In this document: one piece after another, positions 1 to 7,533 of the stretch
Numbering within the stretch: the stretch's first letter is position 1
Layout: every line of letters begins with the position of its first letter
Assembly (NCBI GenBank): GCA_016718155.1
Contig: JADKEH010000033.1
Location: forward strand, 1 to 22,209
Source of the DNA: Candidatus Rhodoferax randersensis
Lineage (GTDB): Bacteria; Pseudomonadota; Gammaproteobacteria; Burkholderiales; Burkholderiaceae_C
Reading direction: 5' to 3'
Length of the DNA stretch: 22,209 nucleotides
Notes under the pieces: generated by a model
What the model was told of the DNA's origin: nothing
Databases searched by the model: none
The model's input: the letters and a program-made list of their open reading frames with translations, nothing else
Made by a program: the position numbers and the translations under genes

Positions 1-538
1 ACGCCTGGCGCGTATCAATCACATAACTGGCCTGTTCGCCGTAGGCCTGGCCCTGGCCTTTGCGCACCATGATGGTGGTGTCTTGTCCGTCGGCGGCCAC
101 CTCGATGCGGTACAGGCCCGGCTGGCGCAGCGTGAAGGCGAGGTTTGGGGTGTCGACTTCAAACACCTGGTTGCGGTCCAGGCGACGCACCCGCACCGTC
201 AAAGTGCCTGGGTCAACTGCAGTTGCGTGATTCGGTCGTCGAGGTTGAGCACCGACAGGCTGGTTTGCGCGCCCAGGCGCACCGTCGCGCCGCCCAACTG
301 AACCTCGGCCCGAGCGCGGGCATCGGTCCAGAGGCGGTCGCCGTTGGTCAGCGGTCGGTTGACGTTTGCCCGCGCCCAATCGTCCTCACCGGCCGGCGAG
401 AGGCTGACGGCGCCACTGATGTAGCCCCAGTCGAGCGACGCGTGTTGGCGGGTCCGCGCTGGCCGCGCCGCCAAAGACCAACATCGCGACCGCAGTCGCG
501 ATCACCGAAGCCCGTAGGCGTAAACCTTTGATATGCAT
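1..538 (-). CDS. FecR-domain / DUF6600-like secreted protein, 3' part beyond window, two frameshifts
   Basis: The start is ATG at 536-538, preceded by an AGGAG ribosome site. The first 28 codons encode a clear signal peptide (hydrophobic stretch ending AASA). After it comes a FecR-like beta domain with the phrases RPLTNGDRLWTD, AEVQLGGATVRLGAQ and VDTPNLAFTLRQPGLYRIEV, the pattern of DUF6600/FecR periplasmic proteins in betaproteobacteria. The reading frame is broken twice. Dropping one base from the CCCC run at 425-428 and adding one at the CC at 208-209 restores one continuous protein to the window edge. Both sites are C/G runs, so sequencing error is likely. The role in the cell is unknown; such proteins are exported and often carry a long proline/histidine-rich C-terminus, which lies outside this window. 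Family call fairly sure, function not. Confidence 0.72.
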
Positions 539-589
539 AACAACTCCTGATGGCAAAAAATGCTTGGTGGTGCGAGGCCCGGTTGCGGG

Positions 590-1143
590 CTAGGCGCTGA
601 GGTGCCACTTGACCCAGTCCACGTAGTGCTTCATCCAGGCTTGCAGAAACTTGCGTTGCGCATCACCGAGCCTGCCGGTTGGCCCGAACAGACCATCGGT
701 GGCGTGGATGAAGGCCTCCGGTTGGCCCATGGTGGGCACCTCCAGGTAAGCCAGGATGTTGCGCAGGTGTTGTTGCGCGATGGCACTGCCAATGACGCCA
801 ACCGAGGCGCCCATCACCCCGCTGGCTTGCCGGCAAAGACGTTTTGACCGTAGGGGCGCGAGCCGTGGTCGATCGCATTCTTGAGTACACCGGGAATCGA
901 GCGGTTGTATTCTGGCGTGACAAACAGCAGGCCCTGCGCGCCGGCGATGTCAGCCTTGAGCCGTTGCACCGCCTCGCCTGGACTGTCGTCGTCGTCCTGG
1001 TTGTACAGGGGCAGGTCGCCAATCTTCACCTGCCGGAAGGTGAAGTCCGCCGGGGCCAGCTCGGCCATGGCGTTGGCCAGGCGTCGGTTGAACGAATCCT
1101 TGCGCAGGCTGCCGACGATGACGGCGATGAGGTACTCGTCCAT
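590..1143 (-). CDS. NADPH-dependent FMN reductase (chromate/quinone reductase type), one frameshift
   Basis: This flavodoxin-fold protein has the family signatures GSLRKDSFNRRLA near the N-terminus (FMN phosphate loop) and TPEYNRSIPGVLKNAIDH in the middle. Members reduce FMN, quinones or chromate with NAD(P)H in the cytoplasm. The start ATG is at 1141-1143. In the present frame translation stops after FAGKPAG near 814. Adding one base to the CCCC run at 817-820 joins it to the second half, which begins GVMGASVGVIGSA and ends at 590, giving about 184 residues, the usual family length. The homopolymer position suggests a sequencing error. A palindromic operator lies about 55 bp upstream of the start codon, so the gene is a candidate member of the regulon described in the findings. 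The exact substrate cannot be told from sequence. Confidence 0.85.
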
Positions 1144-1198
1144 GGGATGCTCCGGTGACGTGAAGACCACTACCTTACAAAGCGCCGGCAGTGTGGTC

Positions 1199-1214
1199 TG
1201 TGCGCCAGCGAACG
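1199..1214. promoter_or_regulatory. Palindromic operator, copy 1 (upstream of FMN reductase)
   Basis: TGTGCGCCAGCGAACG matches the window consensus TGTGCGCYRGCGMACA at 15 of 16 positions and is preceded by GGTC as in other copies. It lies 55 bp before the FMN reductase start. The protein that binds it is not known; the TGTG-N8-CACA layout resembles CRP/FNR-family sites. Confidence 0.6.
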
Positions 1215-1223
1215 CAGCCCGCT

Positions 1224-1421
1224 CGTCATTGCGAGCGTAGCGTGGCAATTCACGTGGCCCGTCATTGCGAGCGCAGCGCGGCAATCCATGGCGGTGGGCC
1301 AACCAAGGTGGATCGCCGCGCTACGCTCGCGATGACGGGGGCTTTGGTTGGTCGGGGTGGAGATCGCCGCACTACGATCGCGACGACGGGGCGGTGGCTG
1401 GCTGGGGTGGATCGCCGCGGG
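1224..1421. repeat. Cluster of dispersed palindromic repeats (REP/MITE-like), group 1
   Basis: Copies of a 29-bp unit that begins CGTCATTGCGAGCG and ends GGCAATCCA. Forward copies are at 1224-1252 and 1260-1288, an inverted copy at 1309-1337, a degenerate inverted copy at 1361-1388 and a fragment at about 1408-1421. The last two overlap the 3' end of the YihY-like gene, so its final residues are repeat-encoded. No transposase or other gene is seen here. Confidence 0.8.
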
Positions 1422-2158
1422 GCGCGGGGTCAGTCGGCTTTCTTGAGCCAAATAGATTGGCATAGACCCAGGTGAATTCGGCGCCAATCAAAAAGATCTG
1501 GGCCGAGTAGTACACCCACAACAAAATCACCACCAGGGAGCCCGCCGCACCAAAGGCCGTGACGGTACCACTGCGACCCACGTACCAACCAATCACCGCC
1601 TTGCCAAGGGTGAACAGGGAGGCGGCAAAAATCGCGCCAACCCAGACATCGCGCCACAACACGTGCACACGTGGCATCACCTTGTAGATCAGGGCGAACA
1701 CCACGGCCATCAGCAGGAAGCCCAGCGTTGCATTGACCGTCACTGCCAGGGTGTAGTAGCCTGCGAGTAGCGGGTCCCACCACCGGCCCACCGCCGCCAG
1801 AGCGGCGCTGGCAAGCAGCGACACCATCAACAAGAATCCGATTGCCAGAATCATCCCGAAAGACAGCAGCCGCGAGCGGATCAGCGTCCACCAGCCGCTT
1901 GACCGGATAGGCTCGGGGACGCGCTGCCCTGGCGCCAGGCCCTCCCATCAGTGCGCTCAATTGCGCCGCGATTTCACCGCGTGCGGCGTCCTCGCCAAAC
2001 ACCAGCCCGGCCACGGCAATCACGATCAGAAGCAGCGGCGCCAGCGAGAACAAGGTGTAAAACGCCAGCGCCGCCCCCATGCTGGGCGCGTAATCGTCCA
2101 GCCATGAGTTGGCGACTTGTTTGAGCAGATTCCAGGCAGGCTTGTACGCGAAGTTCAT
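1372..2158 (-). pseudogene. YihY/UPF0761-type inner-membrane protein with internal deletion
   Basis: The N-terminal part (start ATG 2156-2158; phrases ANSWLDDYAPSMGAALAFYT and FSLAPLLLIVIAVAGLVFGE) and the C-terminal part (LLSFGMILAIGFLLMVSL, YKVMPRVHVLWRDVWVGA, SLVVILLWVYYSAQIFLIGA) are typical of the YihY family, multi-pass proteins once called ribonuclease BN but without proven nuclease activity. The halves lie in different frames, and the joint near 1925 runs from LMGGPGAR straight to RVPEPIRSSGWW. Compared with my memory of family members, roughly 40-60 residues are missing there, including one membrane helix and the usual FGELQ..LDRIW stretch. This is more than a homopolymer error, so the gene is either disabled or mis-assembled. 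The stop at 1372 lies in a repeat. Family call confident; extent of deletion approximate. Confidence 0.75.
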
Positions 2159-2189
2159 GACGTTAGCGCGATGCGGTGCATAGAGCGTC

Positions 2190-2359
2190 CGTCATTGCGA
2201 GCGCAGCGCGGCAATCCACAGTGGCGTGCCGCAAACATGGATTGCCGCGCTACGCTCGCAATGACGGGTGTTTGCCGCGCTACGCTCGCAATGACGAGGT
2301 GTGGCCACGCTGCGCTCTCTATGTGCCGGTCGTCATTGCGAACGCAGTGAAGCAATCCA
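2190..2359. repeat. Cluster of dispersed palindromic repeats, group 2
   Basis: This fills the gap between the ketosynthase gene and the YihY-like gene. Forward copy 2190-2219, inverted copies 2238-2266 and 2271-2296, and at 2331-2359 a second subtype reading CGTCATTGCGAACGCAGTG and ending AAGCAATCCA. The two subtypes differ at fixed positions (GAGCG..GGCAATCC versus GAACG..GAAGCAATCC). No gene is seen in 2159-2401. Confidence 0.8.
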
Positions 2360-2401
2360 GGACCTCTGAACCCATGGATCGTCGGCGCGCGAGCGCAACA
2401 C

Positions 2402-3634
2402 TCAGCATGGTGCGGCCCCTAAAACCAGCACCGCGTTGGTGCCGCCAAACGCGAACGAGTTGCTCAGCATGGTCTTCGCCTCGACACCCTGGCGCGTGAT
2501 GTTGGGCACGTAGTCCAGGTCGCAGTCGGGGTCTGGCGTTTTCAGGTGCATGGTTGGCAAGGCCACGGCGTGTTGCATGGCCACCAGCGACAAGACACAT
2601 TCGAGTGCGCCCGCGGCGCCCAGCAGGTGGCCGTGCATGGCTTTGGTGGCGCTGATCGGGATGTGGGGCGCACGTGCACCAAACACCGCCTTGATGGCCG
2701 CCGTCTCGACGCCATCGTTGGCCGGGGTGCCGGTGCCATGGGCGTTGATGGCATCGATGGCGGACGCGTCGAGCCCGGCCGAGCGCAGCGCCGCCTGCAT
2801 GGCCGCAGCCTGACCTTCGACACTGGGACGGGTGATGTGCACAGCGTCGGTGGTCAGGCCATAGCCCCGTATTTCACCGTGGATCGGCGCGCCGCGCGCC
2901 AGCGCGTGGTCCCAGGGTTCGAGCACCAGCATCGCCGCGCCTTCGCCCAGCACCATGCCACTGCGGTCTTTGGAGAACGGCTTGCACGAGGCCGATGGCT
3001 CCTTGGCGTCGATGCTGGCCAGCGTGTGCAGCGCCTCCCAGGCCTTGAGGGAACCAAAGGACAACGGTGCTTCGGCGCCGCCCACGATGGCCAGGTCGAG
3101 CTCACCACGGCCGACACGCTGCCAGCCTTCGCCAATGGCCACGGCCGACGACGAACAGGCGGTGCTGTAGGTCAGGTTGGGGCCATGCAACTGGTGCTCG
3201 ATACCAATCCAGGCGGCCGCGGCGTTGTACATGCCCAGCAGCACGGTGAAGGGCCGGATGCGGTCGGACTGTTCAGCATAAAGTGTGTTGTAGCCCTCGT
3301 CATTGCTGAGGGTCCCGCCCATCCCGGTGCCGATGAAAACCCCCGCGCGACGGCGGTCGGTCTGGTTCAGGTCATGGCCGGCATCGGCCAGCGCCTGCCT
3401 GGCCGCTACCAGGGCAAACTGGGCGAAGCGGTCCAGCATACGCAGCTTGGGCGCGTCAAAGTGCTCGGCCCCGCAAAACGCGCCGGTGGCCAGAGTGGCC
3501 ACCAGTCGGCCCGCGATCGGGCCCTGCAGCAGGCCTATGCCGCTGCGCCCGGCACTGGCGCTGGCGTACAGCGCAGATGCGCTATTGCCCAGTGGCGAGA
3601 CCACGCCCAGGCCGGTGACGGCCACGCGTCTCAT
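2402..3634 (-). CDS. Beta-ketoacyl-ACP synthase (FabF-like ketosynthase) of the type III PKS operon
   Basis: An intact 410-residue condensing enzyme that joins an acyl group to malonyl-ACP. The active-site cysteine is C160 in STACSSSAVA, with histidines H299 in NAHGTGTPANDG and H336 in KAMHGHLLGAAGALE; the C-terminus has SNSFAFGGTNAV. Length and triad fit active FabF/type II ketosynthases rather than a chain-length factor, which would lack the cysteine. The ATG overlaps the stop of the acyl carrier protein gene by four bases (ATGA), so the two are translationally coupled. As last gene of the operon it probably extends or modifies an acyl chain on the neighbouring ACP before hand-over to the type III PKS; that role is inference. 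There is no ketoreductase or dehydratase beside it, so any reduction would have to come from housekeeping fatty acid synthesis. Confidence 0.92.
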   Translation of the reverse strand: MRRVAVTGLGVVSPLGNSASALYASASAGRSGIGLLQGPIAGRLVATLATGAFCGAEHFDAPKLRMLDRFAQFALVAARQALADAGHDLNQTDRRRAGVFIGTGMGGTLSNDEGYNTLYAEQSDRIRPFTVLLGMYNAAAAWIGIEHQLHGPNLTYSTACSSSAVAIGEGWQRVGRGELDLAIVGGAEAPLSFGSLKAWEALHTLASIDAKEPSASCKPFSKDRSGMVLGEGAAMLVLEPWDHALARGAPIHGEIRGYGLTTDAVHITRPSVEGQAAAMQAALRSAGLDASAIDAINAHGTGTPANDGVETAAIKAVFGARAPHIPISATKAMHGHLLGAAGALECVLSLVAMQHAVALPTMHLKTPDPDCDLDYVPNITRQGVEAKTMLSNSFAFGGTNAVLVLGAAPC

Positions 3635-3921
3635 GGCGCCGGTGCAAACGCTGCGCTCATCGGGGTTGGTGGCAGGGCGTCGCCGTCTTGAGCGGCGATC
3701 AAGCCGTCGATGAAGTTCACCACGTCACCCAGGGTGAGCAGCTCGACTGGCTCGGACGGCATGGTGATGTGAAACTCGTCTTCGACGTTGAACAACAGCT
3801 CCGCCAGACCCAGAGAGTCGATCCCCAGGTCCTCCAGGGGCGCGGTCAGCGCCAGGGCTTCCGGCTGCAGCTGGTAGTCCCGCACCAGAATCGCGCACAG
3901 CTGTTCATAGGTTGTCGTCAT
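3631..3921 (-). CDS. Acyl carrier protein
   Basis: A 96-residue protein starting at ATG 3919-3921. It has the phosphopantetheine attachment motif LGIDSLGLAEL (serine 36) followed by the acidic helix FNVEDEFHI and the helix around LGDVVNFID typical of acyl carrier proteins. The C-terminal 15 residues (PPTPMSAAFAPAP) form a proline/alanine tail beyond the usual fold. It lies between the FAD oxidoreductase (17 bp gap) and the ketosynthase (4 bp overlap). It should carry the growing acyl or polyketide chain as a thioester after modification by a host phosphopantetheinyl transferase, which is not encoded here. The dedicated ACP, distinct from housekeeping AcpP, is one reason to call this a biosynthetic cluster. 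Confidence 0.92.
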   Translation of the reverse strand: MTTTYEQLCAILVRDYQLQPEALALTAPLEDLGIDSLGLAELLFNVEDEFHITMPSEPVELLTLGDVVNFIDGLIAAQDGDALPPTPMSAAFAPAP

Positions 3922-3937
3922 GAGGTCCCTTTGGAGC

Positions 3938-5185
3938 TTAGGGTGGGGTGCATCGGTCCGTGCCAGGGCGCAACGCTGCCAAGCGGCTTGGGAGGCCGCA
4001 CTGCGTCTTGCCGCCCCAGCTGGCCCCAGGGCAGGCAGGCCGGGCCACTGACCGCCGGCGACAAGCGCCGCAGCGCCCCGCGGACGCATCGCCAGCTGCG
4101 CGAACGCCGAGGCCAGCCGCAGGCGCCGCGCGAAATGGTGGCGCCACTGCATGCAATAGCGGCGCTGCACCTGGCCTGCCACGCCAATGCCGGGCCTCCT
4201 GGCGCGACCGGGCGAAGCAGGTGTCCGCACAGCAGCGAGGCGGACTGCAGTGCCATGCTCATGCCCTCGCCGATGATCGGATGGGCCTCGCCGGCGGCAT
4301 TGCCAATGCGCAGCAGCCCATCGGTGGCGCTCAGGCGAACGCCGGGGTCCAGGGGGCCCGCCGACAGCCACGGCCCATCGCGGGAGGCGGGCCGCAAGGC
4401 CCGCTGCACGCCCGCGCACTCCCGCCGCAGCATGGCTTCCACCACGTCCCCGGCCGCGCTGCCCGGCGACGCGGCCCGCCAGGCCTCCAGTCGATCACGC
4501 CGGACACAGCAGGCCACCGTGGTCACGCCGCCATCCGCCACCACCATGCCCCCGTAGCCGCCATCAAAACAGAGCACCGGCAGCAGGCCCTCCTGCAGCG
4601 CAGCACCGCGGAAGTTGGCCTTGAAGGCCAGCAGGTCGGCACCGCTGCGCTGGCCGCGCCGGTGCGGTCGCTCGGAAGGCAGCGACTCCCACGAGCCATG
4701 CGCGGCAATGGCCACGGGCGAGTGCAAGCTCAGGCTTGCGCCGGCATCCGCACCGCGGAGTTCGCAACGCCAGGCACCCGCGCCGCCTTCGAGGGCTTTG
4801 ACGGTCCACGGCTGGAACACCTGGGCGCCAGCGGCCAGTGCCTCTTCCAGCAACAGGGTGTCAAGCGTTTCACGACCGAGCGCCCGGCCCCAGCGGCACT
4901 CGGGTGCTCGGCGGCTGGCAAGTCGGCCATGAGGGTGTGTTTGCCATGCATCAGCGCGACCTGGCGCAGCTCCGGCCCCGCGGCGTCCTCGAACGCCGCG
5001 CCGATCCCCAACGCGTCGAGCAGTGGCCGGTTGCTGGCGGCCATGCACTCGCCACACACCTTGCGGCGGGGAAAGGCCTGCTTTTCCACCAGGGCCACCG
5101 ACCAGCCGGCGCGTGCCAGCCAGATGGCCGCAGCCGATCCGGCGGGTCCGGCCCCGATGATGACGGCGTCAAAGCTGGTTTCCAT
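3938..5185 (-). CDS. FAD-dependent oxidoreductase (geranylgeranyl-reductase/monooxygenase type), frameshifted
   Basis: The start ATG is at 5183-5185, overlapping the methyltransferase stop (TGATG). The N-terminus has the dinucleotide fold DAVIIGAGPAGSAAA, followed by RKVCGECM. The second FAD motif is GLLRIGNAAGEAHPIIGEGM. This layout fits group A flavin hydroxylases and geranylgeranyl-reductase-like enzymes that sit beside type III PKS genes. The frame is broken at least three times. Adding one base at each of three short runs (GGG about 4902, GG at 4173-4174, CCCC at 4024-4027) gives one protein ending WGGKTQ...RCTPP at the TAA at 3938, about 415 residues. It probably hydroxylates or oxidises the polyketide or lipid product; a reductase role on an acyl chain is also possible. 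Confidence 0.78.
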
Positions 5186-5926
5186 CAGGTCACCTCGATC
5201 GGCTCGGCGCGGAAACAATGACTGAACAGGCCCGCCGGGGACTCCTGCACGCTGCCAGACATCCCCGACGTCCGGCCACAGCGGCTGAGCTCCTTGCCGC
5301 GAAAACCGGCCCGCACGCTCAGCACCGCGTCCTGGCGGGTCACCGGGCCTGCGCCCATGGCAGGCCAACCAGGTGACTGCCGGCGAGTGCCACGCGTGCG
5401 CGGCGCGGCTCGCAGGCAAAGAAGCGTTCGCCCCGTGCCGCAATCGCGGCGAGCAACGCAGTGAGCCGACTCCCTTCAAAGTGATGCAGGAACAGGTTGG
5501 TCACGATCAGGTCCCACAAGGGGGCGCCTCGTCAGCGCAGGCCTTGGCTGCCGGCAGGCCGGGTCCAACACATCAAAGACATCGGCCATGTCGGTCGAGC
5601 CAAGTCCAGCCCAACGGCCAGGGCGGCGCAAGGCTCGGGCGCAACACGCCTGGGCATCCAGCAACGTCAGCTCCACCTTCGGCCAGCGCGCTGCGCAGCG
5701 CACGCGCCACGCCGAGCATCAGGCTGCCGTCGCCAGCGCCAAGCTCAAGTACGCGCCGTAGCGGCATTTTTTGCCACGACGATGTCATGTCCTTCAAGGC
5801 GCGCACCACAACGGAACGTGTCCCCATGGCTCGGTGGACGCGCCGCAGGTCGCGGCGCGACCGGATCGCGCCGGGATCGTCACTGGCCAGGCCGTCGAGC
5901 ACTTCGGGGGCGACGATGCGGTTCAT
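5185..5926 (-). CDS. SAM-dependent class I methyltransferase, frameshifted
   Basis: The start ATG at 5924-5926 overlaps the stop of the type III PKS gene (TGATG). The N-terminal third reads normally and contains methyltransferase motif I, VLELGAGDGSLMLG, followed by an acidic strand end, VELTLLDAQ, in another frame. Further recognisable pieces are DVFDVL, LIVTNLFLHHFEGSRL, RFFACEPRRARVALAGSH, DAVLSVRAGFRGKELS and GLFSHCFRAEP, spread over the three frames, so at least four or five small indels lie between about 5690 and 5240, several at C/G runs (CCCCC near 5520). Restored, the protein is about 245 residues. In the operon it would methylate a hydroxyl or ring carbon of the PKS product. The family is clear; the acceptor is unknown. 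Confidence 0.72.
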
Positions 5927-6941
5927 CACCGGCTCACCCGCAACAAGGCGCCATGGCAGCTGAATCCCGCGCCAAACGAGGACAGCCACCACCAGCCATC
6001 GGGCGCGTCATCGACCAAGGCGGCCTGCAGCACGAAATAGACAAACGCGCTGGACAGGTTGCCGTACTCTCGCAGCATGGCCGCGCTGTGCCGCAGCGCC
6101 TGCGGGTCAAGCCCGACTTCACGCTCCACGGCAAGCAACACGTCGCGCCCGCCGGCATGCAGGATCCAGGCACGCAGATCCGTCGTCTGCAGACCCGCGC
6201 GGCCCAGCACGGTATCGAGCACCTCGTGCGCGGCCTGGGCGGCCAGCCCCGGCACGGCGCGCGTCAGGATGTTGCGCAACATGCCGTCGCGCTGCTCGAA
6301 CATCAGTGCATCACGCTGGTCCGGGTTCGATCAGCGAGGCGCTGTCGGTCCACTGTACGCGTCGGGCCTCGGGCTTGGCCTGGCCAGACAACACGGCTGC
6401 GCCCGCGCCGTCGCCAAACAGGCAGGCGCTGATCAGAACACCCGGATCGTTGTCAAGGTACATGGCCGCACTGCTGACTTCGACACAGATCGACAGCACA
6501 TGCTCGCAGGCGCCAGAGCCCAGCAATGCGCGGCCGAGCGAAAAATTCGGCAGCGCGGCGGCGCAGCCCTGCCCCACCAGGTCAAACGCCTTGACATCGG
6601 CGCGCAGTCCCAGCCCTTGCACCACGTAGCCCGCCAGGCCTGGGCAAAGGTAACCGGTGCAGGTGCTGACCACTACTGCACCGATCTGATCCGGCTCCAG
6701 GCCGGCATTTACCAGCGCTCGTTCACCCGCCTGGATCGCCAGTCGCGAAGACCTCATCGAGCCCATTGACGGCCAGCCGCCGGGACTCGATGCCGTTGTC
6801 ACGCTGCAAGACGTTGCTGGCCAGCAAGTGCGAGCGAGCGTCGAGCCGATCAAACCAGTCGGAATTCTGGAAAGCCTCCAGGCATTGGGCTTTGGTGTAG
6901 CGGGATGACGGCAGGGCCGTGCCGATTCCTCGAAAGTACAT
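5926..6941 (-). CDS. Type III polyketide synthase (chalcone/stilbene synthase family), frameshifted
   Basis: The start ATG is at 6939-6941 (GIGTALPSSRYTK follows). Family marks are STCTGYLCPGL, the catalytic cysteine in FDLVGQGCAAALPNF, VLSICVEVSSAA and ISACLFGDGAGA, the catalytic histidine in WILHAGGRD, the catalytic asparagine in EYGNLSSAFV, and the C-terminal SFGAGFSCHGALL. The Cys-His-Asn triad is therefore complete. Such enzymes take an acyl-CoA or acyl-ACP starter, add malonyl units and cyclise them to resorcinols or pyrones. Two frame breaks exist: near 6738 (where about 20 residues usual between DEVF and the RLAIQAGERAL helix may also be missing) and at a CCC run near 6323. It is the first gene of a five-gene overlapping operon, with a palindromic operator 70 bp upstream of its start. 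Confidence 0.85.
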
Positions 6942-7010
6942 GGTGGAGTGCCTTGTTTGGCGCTGGGTTGTCGCCGAGCCTGCATTCTGGAATGTCACCA
7001 GTAAGGTATC

Positions 7011-7026
7011 GGTGCGTTGGCGCACA
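7011..7026. promoter_or_regulatory. Palindromic operator, copy 2 (type III PKS operon / zinc-ribbon divergent promoter)
   Basis: GGTGCGTTGGCGCACA; on the minus strand TGTGCGCCAACGCACC, 14 of 16 positions of the consensus. It lies in the 226-bp divergent gap, 70 bp from the polyketide synthase start and 142 bp from the zinc-ribbon start, so it could act on either. No other strong signal was seen in this gap. Confidence 0.5.
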
Positions 7027-7167
7027 CAGGAACGCCGGTCGGCGCAAAGTGGCCTGGCGCACGGACCGGCGCGCGCGCAGTGGGTACGGTGGGAGTGGCG
7101 ATGTGGCGCGCCAAAGAAGCGGGCCAGGAGGCAAATCGCGGCACCCTTACCCAGCAAGGAGACGGTC

Positions 7168-7533
7168 ATGACCGATTGTGGAGTTTATGTAGCCGGTCCC
7201 ACCAACGATGTGGGGCTGAGCGCCCAAACCTGTCCGCGTTGTGCCAGCCGTTTGATCCGAATGGCCCGGCACCCGCTGGATCGCCTGTTCAGCTTCATCG
7301 TGCCGGTTCACCGCTACCGCTGCCCGGGCTTTGCATGCCGCTGGGAGGGTTGCCTGCGTGTGGCGGACCCGTCCGAGCTAAGGGCGCCACGCGAATTGCC
7401 CGCAGCCGACGCGCGCGCTTCACGGACCAGCCTCGAACCGCCAAGCGAACCGAGCGCTACTTGGGACGCGGCCGTGTCAGCGTGGGTTGAACCGCCTGCA
7501 GTCGCCCCAAGCGCAACTCCTGCACGGCTTTGA
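7168..7533 (+). CDS. Small zinc-ribbon-like protein
   Basis: A 121-residue protein whose ATG at 7168 follows a good ribosome site (AAGGAGACGG). Two cysteine pairs, C22-x2-C25 (CPRC) and C52-x4-C57 (RCPGFACRWEG), about 26 residues apart, would form a treble-clef or zinc-ribbon knuckle; the segment between is basic and hydrophobic (RMARHPLDRLFSFIVPVHRY). The last 50 residues are proline, alanine and serine rich and look disordered. No enzyme family is recognised. It is transcribed away from the polyketide operon, sharing the intergenic region and operator. Its 3' end overlaps the convergent flavodoxin-type gene by 77 bp, which is unusual and might mean the low-complexity tail is longer than in relatives. 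Confidence 0.75.
   Translation: MTDCGVYVAGPTNDVGLSAQTCPRCASRLIRMARHPLDRLFSFIVPVHRYRCPGFACRWEGCLRVADPSELRAPRELPAADARASRTSLEPPSEPSATWDAAVSAWVEPPAVAPSATPARL

Noticed and set aside
1191..1487. Small open frames on both strands between FMN reductase and YihY-like gene
   Set aside because: They translate the dispersed repeats (peptides such as HCERSAAIH, ARNDG) and are not genes.
2190..2359. Repeat cluster as a CRISPR array
   Set aside because: Units occur in both directions, vary in sequence and have uneven spacing; no cas genes.
2546..3691. Long open frame of 381 codons on the plus strand
   Set aside because: It is antisense to the ketosynthase gene, whose motifs and length are clear; long antisense frames are usual in GC-rich genes.
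3948..5225. Open frame of 425 codons on the plus strand
   Set aside because: Antisense to the FAD oxidoreductase; no family motif, composition of a shadow frame.
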